Source of the DNA: RUG11788 sp964578175
GTDB lineage: Bacteria; Bacillota_I; Bacilli_A; RF39; UBA660
Assembly (NCBI GenBank): GCA_964578175.1
Contig: CAZOBH010000002.1
Span: 1 to 64,000, forward strand
Direction of reading: 5' to 3'
DNA length: 64,000 bases
How positions within the stretch are numbered: the stretch's first letter is position 1; each line of letters starts with the position of its first letter. The notes under the pieces were generated by a model that worked only from the letters and a program-made list of their open reading frames with translations, did no database searches and was not told the origin of the DNA. Below, piece after piece: positions 23,873-30,158 of this stretch. The translations under genes were made by a program, and so were the position numbers.

Positions 23873-25225
23873 ATGATGTATTCAAGGTTTGCTACTAGAG
23901 AAGAAGTAGCAGAAATAACTACTAAAGTAAATTTAAATACTGGACTTAAAACAGCAGGTATACCTTTAATGTATGATGCTAATTATATGTATATTGATGA
24001 TAGTTCTGAATCTAATTTAATCATTGGTTCATCAGGTTCAGGAAAAACTCAAGCTTTAATTCTTCCAATGTTAAAGTTATCTATGATGGCTGATGAATCA
24101 TTTGTTGTTAATGATCCTAAGGGAGAGATATATGAAAATACTGCTAAACATGCAATTGAACAAGGATATGACGTTAAAGTATTAGATTTTGGTGATCCTA
24201 GATATGGTAATAGCTGGAATATTTTTAGTGTTTCTTATAAATTATATAAAGAGAATAATAAAGATAAAGCAATTGAAATACTTAATGATATGGCTTATTA
24301 CTTTTTATATAATAAATCAAGTAAAAATAATGATCCATTTTGGGTTAATTCAGCTATTAGTTATTTTGTTGGAATATCTTTATATCTATTTGAAAATGCC
24401 AAAGAAAATGAAATAAATATAGAAAGTTTATTATCTATATCTGATTACTTTAATAAAAAAGATATAACTAGTATTATAGAAAAAATTAATAAAAATAGTA
24501 CTTCATATAGATGCTTATCTAGTATTCTTTTAGCTCCACCAGAAACTAGAGCTAGTATTATTTCAGTTTTTAATCAAGCATTAAGTAAATACGTATTAAA
24601 AGAGAATTTAAAGAGTATGTTATCTTTTAATGATTTAGATTTATTCGATATTACTAGTAAAAGAGTAGGAATATATATAGTTGGTGGGAAAGAAGAGTTA
24701 TGCAATCATATAATACCAATGTTAATTAGTCAAATAATTGAGATTATTTATATAACACCAAAAACTGGATCTATTAATTTATTACTTGATGATTTTGATG
24801 ATTTAATACCTATTAAAAACTTTTCTACTACATTATCTTTTATTAGAAATATGGGTGTTAAATTAACTGCAGCAATAAAAAGTTATACTCATCTTAATAA
24901 TATGTATTCTAAAGAAGAAGCTGATATACTTAAACTTTGTTTTAAAAATATAGTTTATTTATTGTCACGAGATAAATATACATTAGAAGAGATATCTAAT
25001 GAATGTGGTAATACTGTTAATGATGGAAAGGTAGAACCATTAATATCAGTTGAAGAGTTGAAAGTTATAAGTCCTTTTTGTGGAATAGTACTTATGCCAA
25101 GAATGATGCCTTTTAAGACAAAATATATTCCTGATTATAAGATGGACTACGGATATGTAACAGAAAAAATAAATATTCCAAGTAGAGAAGAACATAATAT
25201 AGAAAAGTATATGATTGAGGGATGA
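23873..25225 (+). CDS. Soluble TraG/VirD4-like ATPase, orphan
   Basis: 450 residues. The family is recognised by the Walker A GSSGSGKT (~52-59), directly followed by FVVNDPKGEIYENTA, the VirD4/TraG block, and later by LLLDDFDDL (Walker B, where relatives have DEF), IRNMGVKLTAAIKSYTHL (relatives have a Gln in place of this Lys) and VEELKVISPFCGIVLM. T4SS coupling proteins pump DNA through the membrane, but here the N-terminal membrane helices are absent, the protein is about 150-200 residues short, and no relaxase or other conjugation gene is near. It may work on DNA or protein in the cytoplasm in an unknown process. GAGGAG precedes the start. It ends in a terminator. Confidence 0.75.
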   Translation: MMYSRFATREEVAEITTKVNLNTGLKTAGIPLMYDANYMYIDDSSESNLIIGSSGSGKTQALILPMLKLSMMADESFVVNDPKGEIYENTAKHAIEQGYDVKVLDFGDPRYGNSWNIFSVSYKLYKENNKDKAIEILNDMAYYFLYNKSSKNNDPFWVNSAISYFVGISLYLFENAKENEINIESLLSISDYFNKKDITSIIEKINKNSTSYRCLSSILLAPPETRASIISVFNQALSKYVLKENLKSMLSFNDLDLFDITSKRVGIYIVGGKEELCNHIIPMLISQIIEIIYITPKTGSINLLLDDFDDLIPIKNFSTTLSFIRNMGVKLTAAIKSYTHLNNMYSKEEADILKLCFKNIVYLLSRDKYTLEEISNECGNTVNDGKVEPLISVEELKVISPFCGIVLMPRMMPFKTKYIPDYKMDYGYVTEKINIPSREEHNIEKYMIEG

Positions 25226-25239
25226 CAATCCCTTTTTTT
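25218..25239 (+). terminator. Terminator of the TraG-like gene
   Basis: AGGGAT-GACA-ATCCCT followed by seven T residues; the stem includes the stop codon. Confidence 0.85.
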
Positions 25240-25240
25240 A

Positions 25241-25249
25241 TGATATAAT
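25241..25249 (+). promoter_or_regulatory. Extended -10 promoter
   Basis: TGATATAAT lies directly behind the terminator and 22 bp before the paralogue pair, so the pair is a separate unit. Confidence 0.6.
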
Positions 25250-25271
25250 ATTTCAAGTCTGGAGAGATATT

Positions 25272-25751
25272 ATGAGTAAATATGATTCTATTGTTATTTC
25301 TGTTATTGATAGAGATGGTGAATTTCATAATGTAGAAGCATCTATGGATTATATGAAACATTACTTTGCATTTTCTAAGTTATTTAATAAAAGTAATTTT
25401 GACTTTAGTGATAATGCTTATTATAATGAAAATATAAAAGATAAATGTTCAATAACAGGATTTGATATTGCCAAATTTCTATGTGCTGAAGGATACGCTG
25501 TCTTTTTCCAAAGTGATGTACATAATTTTTATCATAATAAAAGAGTTGGAAGTTTGTTATTTCCATCTAATGCTACTATTGCTTTAGCTAATGCTGTATC
25601 TATTATGCTTGAAGACTTGAATGATTATGATTTATATATTGGAACTGCAAAGTATAAGAATCCAAAGAAGAAAAAGATCATTTATCAAACATTGAATAAA
25701 GGAGTAAAAATAGAATGCAAGAAGAAACTAGTAGAGAAAATATTGGAGTAA
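25272..25751 (+). CDS. Unknown protein, paralogue A of a tandem pair
   Basis: 159 residues, soluble. It aligns by eye with the next gene: IVISVIDRDGEFHNVE against GVILIDPDGVDNVE, SITGFDIAKFLCAEGYAVFF against TSSGFELANYCAASNNVVIW, and IGTAKYKNPKKKKIIYQTL against VSTARFKKPNRSTKVIQQTL. Both are alpha/beta with conserved ID.DG, S.TGFE/D.A and TA.(F/Y)K.P positions. No known family is recognised. The start at 25272 (MSKYDSI) has GGAGA 6-7 nt upstream; an earlier in-frame ATG at 25215 lies in the previous gene and before the promoter. It overlaps paralogue B by 37 bp. Confidence 0.65.
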   Translation: MSKYDSIVISVIDRDGEFHNVEASMDYMKHYFAFSKLFNKSNFDFSDNAYYNENIKDKCSITGFDIAKFLCAEGYAVFFQSDVHNFYHNKRVGSLLFPSNATIALANAVSIMLEDLNDYDLYIGTAKYKNPKKKKIIYQTLNKGVKIECKKKLVEKILE

Positions 25752-26227
25752 TTTTAATAGACCCAGATGGAGTAGATAATGTTGAACATGCCAGAGAAAC
25801 AGAAAAATGTCATGGATTTATATATGAAAGACTTCAAGAAAGAGTTCCAGATATTTTAAAAGGTTATACATCAAGTTTAACAACATCTTCTGGTTTTGAA
25901 TTAGCTAATTATTGTGCTGCAAGTAATAATGTTGTTATTTGGCCTACTAATGTTAATGATGATACTATGATTATAGTTACTTTACCTTCGGTTCTTACTG
26001 AAGAACAATGGGCTACTACTCAAGAATATCTAGGAGTTCTTCTGGGACATGAAGTATTTGTTTCAACTGCAAGATTTAAAAAACCAAATAGATCTACTAA
26101 AGTTATTCAACAAACTCTATATCAAGATGGAGATCCAGAAGAAGCAATTGAAGTAATAAATAATTTTGCATCAACAAGAGTCTTACATGATGAAGAACCT
26201 GTTCTAGAAACAAATAGAGAAATATGA
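25715..26227 (+). CDS. Unknown protein, paralogue B of a tandem pair
   Basis: 170 residues, homologous to the gene before it (ID.DG, SSGFELANYCA, STARFKKP, IQQTLYQDG) with an added C-terminal ~30 residues and an acidic end. Its 37-bp overlap with paralogue A in another frame and the shared promoter indicate co-expression, perhaps as a heteromer. No catalytic motif is evident; the absence of Cys/His clusters argues against a metal site. The ribosome site is AAAGGA, about 11 nt upstream. Confidence 0.65.
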   Translation: MQEETSRENIGVILIDPDGVDNVEHARETEKCHGFIYERLQERVPDILKGYTSSLTTSSGFELANYCAASNNVVIWPTNVNDDTMIIVTLPSVLTEEQWATTQEYLGVLLGHEVFVSTARFKKPNRSTKVIQQTLYQDGDPEEAIEVINNFASTRVLHDEEPVLETNREI

Positions 26228-26249
26228 GATGCTAACAGCATCTTTTTTT
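26228..26249 (+). terminator. Terminator of the paralogue pair
   Basis: GATGCT-AAC-AGCATC followed by seven T residues. Confidence 0.85.
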
Positions 26250-26257
26250 GTTATAAT
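26249..26257 (+). promoter_or_regulatory. Extended -10 promoter for the ASCH gene
   Basis: TGTTATAAT directly follows the terminator T-run; the gene starts 18 bp on. Confidence 0.6.
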
Positions 26258-26275
26258 AAACTTAGAGGTGTAATT

Positions 26276-26611
26276 ATGGAAATAAAAATGCATTTAAATA
26301 ATGAACCATTTAAATTAGTTAAAGAAGGATCTAAAAATATTGAAATAAGACTTTATGATGAAAAAAGAAGACAATTAAATGTAGGAGATATAATTGAATT
26401 TACTAATAGAGATACTGGGGAAACTTTAAAAGTTGAATTAACTAATATATATACTTATGAAAATTTTGAAGAATTATATAAACATCATGACAAAATTAGT
26501 TTAGGTTATAAAGAAGAAGATATAGCTAGTCCTGCTGATATGAATATTTATTATAGTATGCAAGAACAAATAAAATATGGAGTTGTTGCTCTAGAATTTA
26601 AAGTTTTATAG
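26276..26611 (+). CDS. ASCH domain protein
   Basis: 111 residues, the whole being one ASCH domain: MHLNNEPFKLVKEGSKNIEIRL opens the fold, then DEKRRQLNVGDIIEF, LTNIYTYENFEELYK and a C-terminal IKYGVVALEF. ASCH domains are PUA-like RNA-binding folds; some (YqfB) hydrolyse N4-acetylcytidine. The Lys (SKNIE), Thr and Glu pattern of amidohydrolases such as YqfB is partly present (EGSKNIEIRLYDEKR). It is a single gene with its own promoter, before rpsP. Confidence 0.85.
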   Translation: MEIKMHLNNEPFKLVKEGSKNIEIRLYDEKRRQLNVGDIIEFTNRDTGETLKVELTNIYTYENFEELYKHHDKISLGYKEEDIASPADMNIYYSMQEQIKYGVVALEFKVL

Positions 26612-26627
26612 TGTTAACAAAATAATC

Positions 26628-26656
26628 TTGACAAATGATTGCAAGTAGAATATAAT
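26628..26656 (+). promoter_or_regulatory. Consensus sigma-A promoter of rpsP-khpA
   Basis: TTGACA (26628-26633), 17 bp, TATAAT (26651-26656): both hexamers match perfectly, as expected for a ribosomal gene. It is the strongest promoter in the window. Confidence 0.92.
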
Positions 26657-26680
26657 TGACTAGTAATTAAGGAGGTATTT

Positions 26681-26962
26681 ATGGCTGTTAAAATTAGATT
26701 AACAAGAATGGGAGCTAAAAAGAAGCCAGTTTATAGAATTGTTGCTAGTGATTCAAGACGTCCTAGAGATGGACAATATATTGAATTAGTTGGAACATAT
26801 AATCCATTAACTGACCCAGCTACAGTTAAGATTAATGAAGAAGTTGCTTTAAAATGGTTAAGTAATGGTGCTGAACCAACTGACACAGTTAGAAATCTAT
26901 TTAGCAAAGCAGGAGTTATGAAAAAATTTGCTGATTCAAAAAATAAGAAAGCAGGTAAATAA
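26681..26962 (+). CDS. rpsP: 30S ribosomal protein S16
   Basis: 93 residues. MAVKIRLTRMGAKKKPVYRIV is the standard S16 start, and SRRPRDGQYIELVGTYNPL and ALKWLSNGAEPTDTVRNL follow as usual. S16 stabilises the 5' domain of 16S rRNA. AAGGAGG precedes the start and a consensus promoter lies 25 bp upstream. khpA follows 2 bp after, the usual rpsP-ylqC order; rimM and trmD, which often come next, are not here. Confidence 0.97.
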   Translation: MAVKIRLTRMGAKKKPVYRIVASDSRRPRDGQYIELVGTYNPLTDPATVKINEEVALKWLSNGAEPTDTVRNLFSKAGVMKKFADSKNKKAGK

Positions 26963-26964
26963 TT

Positions 26965-27213
26965 ATGGATTTAGTTGCTCTTACAGAAGAATTAGTTAAA
27001 TTAGTTGTTGTACATAAAGATTCAGTTAGTGTTAAAGAATTTCCTACTGAAGAAGATAATGAAATACTTATTGAAGTTATGATTGATGAAGATGATATGG
27101 GTAGAGTAATTGGTAAATCTGGGAAAACTGCTAACGCTATAAGAACTTTAGTACAAGCTAGTAGCTTTTTAGGTGATAATAAACACGTAAGAATTAATAT
27201 TGAAAGTTTTTAG
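26965..27213 (+). CDS. khpA: KH-domain RNA-binding protein KhpA
   Basis: 82 residues with one KH domain; the GRVIGKSGKTANAIRTLV loop gives the GxxG RNA-contact motif. KhpA (YlqC) pairs with KhpB/Jag to bind mRNA and tRNA and affects cell division and elongation in streptococci. No khpB is in this window. It starts 2 bp after rpsP, so it depends on the strong rpsP promoter, and ends in a terminator. Confidence 0.93.
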   Translation: MDLVALTEELVKLVVVHKDSVSVKEFPTEEDNEILIEVMIDEDDMGRVIGKSGKTANAIRTLVQASSFLGDNKHVRINIESF

Positions 27214-27214
27214 G

Positions 27215-27242
27215 AATGTCTAATCAATTATTAGACATTTTT
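27215..27242 (+). terminator. Terminator of rpsP-khpA
   Basis: AATGTCTAAT / ATTAGACATT with a 5-nt loop, followed by T residues. Confidence 0.85.
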
Positions 27243-27252
27243 ATTTGTTTTA

Positions 27253-27281
27253 TTGTAATGAATAAAAAATTATATTATAAT
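27253..27281 (+). promoter_or_regulatory. Promoter of uppS-cdsA-rasP
   Basis: TTGTAA (27253-27258) and TATAAT (27276-27281), 17 bp apart. Confidence 0.75.
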
Positions 27282-27298
27282 TTCATATAGGTGATAGT

Positions 27299-27991
27299 AT
27301 GGATGATAGAATAATTCCAGAGCATGTTGCTATAATTATGGATGGTAATAGGAGATGGGCCAAAGAAAGAGGTCTTAATCCTAGTAGAGGACATCTAGAA
27401 GGTAGTAAAACTCTTGAAGAAACAGGAATGTATGCTTTTAAAAGTGGAGTTAAAGTATTAAGTGTATTTGCTTTTTCTACTGAGAATTTTAAAAGAAGTG
27501 AAGAAGAAGTTAAATATTTAATGGATTTATTAATAAAGAAGTTTAAAAGTACTTCTGCTAAGTTTAAAAAGAATGGTATTAAAGTAGTTATATCTGGTAG
27601 AAGAGATAATCTTAGAAATGATGTATTGAAAGCTTTAGATGAACTCGAAGAGTCTACTGGAGATGGAACAAATGGAATATTTAATATTTGTCTAAATTAT
27701 GGTGGTCAAGCTGAAATAGAAGATGCAGCAAGACATATTGCTAAAGATTATAAAGAAGGTAAGTTAGATCTTGATCATTTAGATTTTAATAAATATTTAT
27801 ATAAAGATTTACCACCTATTGATTTTATGATTCGAACTAGTGGTGAAGAAAGAATTAGTAATTTTATGTTATATCAACTTGCATATGCGGAATTATATTT
27901 TACAGATGTATATTTTCCTGATTTTGATAGTAAACAATTTGATATAGCAATTGATGAGTTTAACAAAAGAAAAAGAAGGTTTGGAGGTTAA
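27299..27991 (+). CDS. uppS: Isoprenyl (undecaprenyl) diphosphate synthase
   Basis: 230 residues. It extends farnesyl-PP with IPP in cis to make the C55 lipid carrier for wall synthesis. HVAIIMDGNRRWAKERG holds the catalytic Asp, VFAFSTENFKRS the Asn/Ser region, and MIRTSGEERISNFMLYQLAY the C-terminal diphosphate-binding motif. The length is slightly under the usual ~245. The start is preceded by AGGTGAT. It heads the conserved uppS-cdsA-rasP order; dxr, often between cdsA and rasP, is absent. Confidence 0.96.
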   Translation: MDDRIIPEHVAIIMDGNRRWAKERGLNPSRGHLEGSKTLEETGMYAFKSGVKVLSVFAFSTENFKRSEEEVKYLMDLLIKKFKSTSAKFKKNGIKVVISGRRDNLRNDVLKALDELEESTGDGTNGIFNICLNYGGQAEIEDAARHIAKDYKEGKLDLDHLDFNKYLYKDLPPIDFMIRTSGEERISNFMLYQLAYAELYFTDVYFPDFDSKQFDIAIDEFNKRKRRFGG

Positions 27992-27993
27992 GT

Positions 27994-28794
27994 ATGAAAA
28001 CTAGAGTTATTAGTTCGCTTGTTTTATTAATTATATGTATTCCATTATTATTAATTGGAGGAATACCATTTGATATATTAATGCTTTGTATTGCATTGTT
28101 TTCATTATATGAAATATTTAAAGTTAGAAAATTAAAAAGAAAAGTACCTATAGTTATGGAATTATTTGCTTATGCCTTTTTGGCATTTTTAACATTTAAT
28201 AATTATGATTCAGCTAATTTGTTTATAGAAATAGATTATAGATTAGTTGCATTTATGATATTTTTCTTATTATTTCCAATTGTATTTATTAATAATCAAA
28301 AGAAATATAATGTAGATGATGCTTTATTTATTGTAGGTGCTGTATTATTTATTGGTATTACATTAAATATTCTGGTTATATTAAGAAATTATAATCTTAA
28401 TTATATAATTTATATATTATTAATTAGTTGTATTACTGATATATTTGCATTATTTACTGGTAGATTTATAGGTAGAACTAAATTAACTAGTATTTCTCCT
28501 AAGAAAACAGTTGAAGGATCAATTGGTGGATCTATTATGGGAACAATACTTGCTTCAATGTATTATGTTACTGTAATAAATCCTGAAGTTAATTTATGTG
28601 TTATTGTAGTTATTACTTTATTATTAACTATATTTGGTCAAATAGGAGATTTAGTATTCTCATCTATTAAAAGATATTATGGAACAAAAGATTTCTCAAA
28701 TTTAATACCTGGACATGGTGGAGTGTTAGACAGAATAGATAGTACTATTTTTGTTACACTTGGTCTATTATTATTTATGGTGGTGTTAAAATGA
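27994..28794 (+). CDS. cdsA: Phosphatidate cytidylyltransferase
   Basis: 266 residues, eight or so membrane helices. It makes CDP-diacylglycerol from phosphatidate and CTP. The signature at the C-terminus is complete: SPKKTVEGSIGGSIMG, GQIGDLVFSSIKRYYG, KDFSNLIPGHGGVLDRID. Its stop overlaps the rasP start by 4 bp, and it begins 2 bp after uppS. Confidence 0.96.
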   Translation: MKTRVISSLVLLIICIPLLLIGGIPFDILMLCIALFSLYEIFKVRKLKRKVPIVMELFAYAFLAFLTFNNYDSANLFIEIDYRLVAFMIFFLLFPIVFINNQKKYNVDDALFIVGAVLFIGITLNILVILRNYNLNYIIYILLISCITDIFALFTGRFIGRTKLTSISPKKTVEGSIGGSIMGTILASMYYVTVINPEVNLCVIVVITLLLTIFGQIGDLVFSSIKRYYGTKDFSNLIPGHGGVLDRIDSTIFVTLGLLLFMVVLK

Positions 28795-29855
28795 GTATAA
28801 TTATTAATTTAATATGGTTTGCAATAATATTAGGTGTAATTGTATTCGTACATGAATTTGGACATTTTATATGGGCAAAGAAATTTGGTGTATATGTTCA
28901 TGAGTTCGCTATTGGAATGGGACCTAAGATTATTGGTAAAAGAATAGGTGAAACTGAATATACTTTACGTTGCCTACCTTTAGGAGGTTTTTGCAGTATA
29001 GCAGGTGAAGATGGAGAAGAAACTGATGAAAAAGGTAAAAAGATACCTAAAAAGAGAAAATTATTTGCTAAACCAATTTGGCAAAGAGCAATTGTACTTG
29101 TAGCTGGTATAGTTAATAATTTTATCTTAGCATTAGTATTCTTATTCTTAATTGGTGTATTTGTTGGATCTCCTAATATGGATCCGGTTGTAAGAGAATT
29201 AACTCCTGATTATCCAATTGAAGAAGCTGGAATAGTAGAAGGAGATAAAATACTTAAAGTAAATGGTCATAGAACTAAAACTATTGAAGATGTTCAAGTT
29301 AGAATTATGGTTATGGAAAAGGGAAGCGATCTAAAACTTCAAATTGAACATAAAGATGGTAGTACAGAAGATTACACTATTGTACCTAAAAAAGAAGTAA
29401 AAGATGGAGAAACTAATTATTACTATGGAATAGTATTTAAAACAGAATTTGATCATGGATTTATAAATGCAATTAAATATTCATTTAATAAATTTGGTGC
29501 ATTAATAAGACAAATGATTATGGTTTTAGGAATGCTATTTAGTGGAACTGGACTTGATAAGTTAAGTGGACCAGTTGGAATATACTCAACAGTTGGTGAA
29601 GCAAGATCATATGGATTTGCAACATTAGTTCAATTAACAGCTTTATTAAGTATAAATGTAGGATTTATTAACTTACTTCCATTCCCAGCTTTTGATGGAG
29701 GAAGATTATTCTTACTTTTAATTGAAAAGATTAGAGGTAAAGCATTAGATCCTAAAATAGAAGGTATGATTAACCTAGTTGGATTTATTTTAATTATTTT
29801 GTTATCTTTATATGTAACTAAGAATGATATTATTCGATTAATTACTGGTAAATAA
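28791..29855 (+). CDS. rasP: Site-2 metalloprotease RasP/RseP
   Basis: 354 residues, four membrane helices and one PDZ domain (about residues 125-200, VVRELTPDYPIEEAGIVEGD). HEFGHF in the first helix gives two zinc ligands and NLLPFPAFDGGR in the third helix gives the Asp. The family cleaves anti-sigma factors and signal-peptide remnants inside the membrane. The size is normal for a one-PDZ Firmicutes enzyme. It overlaps cdsA by 4 bp; no sigma/anti-sigma gene is near. Confidence 0.95.
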   Translation: MSIIINLIWFAIILGVIVFVHEFGHFIWAKKFGVYVHEFAIGMGPKIIGKRIGETEYTLRCLPLGGFCSIAGEDGEETDEKGKKIPKKRKLFAKPIWQRAIVLVAGIVNNFILALVFLFLIGVFVGSPNMDPVVRELTPDYPIEEAGIVEGDKILKVNGHRTKTIEDVQVRIMVMEKGSDLKLQIEHKDGSTEDYTIVPKKEVKDGETNYYYGIVFKTEFDHGFINAIKYSFNKFGALIRQMIMVLGMLFSGTGLDKLSGPVGIYSTVGEARSYGFATLVQLTALLSINVGFINLLPFPAFDGGRLFLLLIEKIRGKALDPKIEGMINLVGFILIILLSLYVTKNDIIRLITGK

Positions 29856-29868
29856 TAGAGGTGATCAT

Positions 29869-30078
29869 ATGGAAAAAGAAAAAAAGAAGAAATATAGTGA
29901 AGAAGATTTAATTGATCATGATCATCCTTTAAAGAATACTAATTCAGTAGAATATGATGAAGATGATTATGAGAGTATAAACCTTAATCATAATAAGAAA
30001 AGTAGATGGTTAGAAATACTTTTTGTTGTTGCTATAGTTTTAATTATTATATTTCTAATTATTGGATTTGTATTATAG
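29869..30078 (+). CDS. Small single-pass membrane protein, unknown
   Basis: 69 residues: a charged cytoplasmic part with KKKKYSEEDLIDHDHPLK and an acidic YDEDDYES, then one C-terminal membrane helix (ILFVVAIVLIIIFLIIGFVL) that ends the protein, so it is a tail-anchored-like protein. It has AGGTGAT and a spacing of 13 bp to rasP. It is probably the last gene of the uppS operon. Function unknown. Confidence 0.65.
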   Translation: MEKEKKKKYSEEDLIDHDHPLKNTNSVEYDEDDYESINLNHNKKSRWLEILFVVAIVLIIIFLIIGFVL

Positions 30079-30096
30079 AAGTCTAAAGACTTCTTT
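30077..30096 (+). terminator. Terminator of the uppS operon
   Basis: AGAAGTCT-AA-AGACTTCT followed by T residues, overlapping the stop of the small membrane protein. Confidence 0.75.
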
Positions 30097-30099
30097 TTA

Positions 30100-30128
30100 T
30101 TTACATTTTTTCTTTATAATTGTATAAT
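30100..30128 (+). promoter_or_regulatory. Promoter of smc
   Basis: TTTACA (30100-30105) and TATAAT (30123-30128), 17 bp apart, with a second TATAAT at 30115-30120. Confidence 0.65.
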
Positions 30129-30158
30129 TTTAGTAGTGTTAAAAATAGGAGTGGTTCT

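Noticed and set aside
24189..24416. Hydrophobic open frame inside the TraG-like gene
   Set aside because: Frame shadow of the AT-rich coding sequence; the enclosing frame carries the conserved ATPase motifs.
23873..26227. Integrative conjugative element or phage remnant
   Set aside because: Only one T4SS-like gene; no relaxase, integrase, attachment repeats or composition change.
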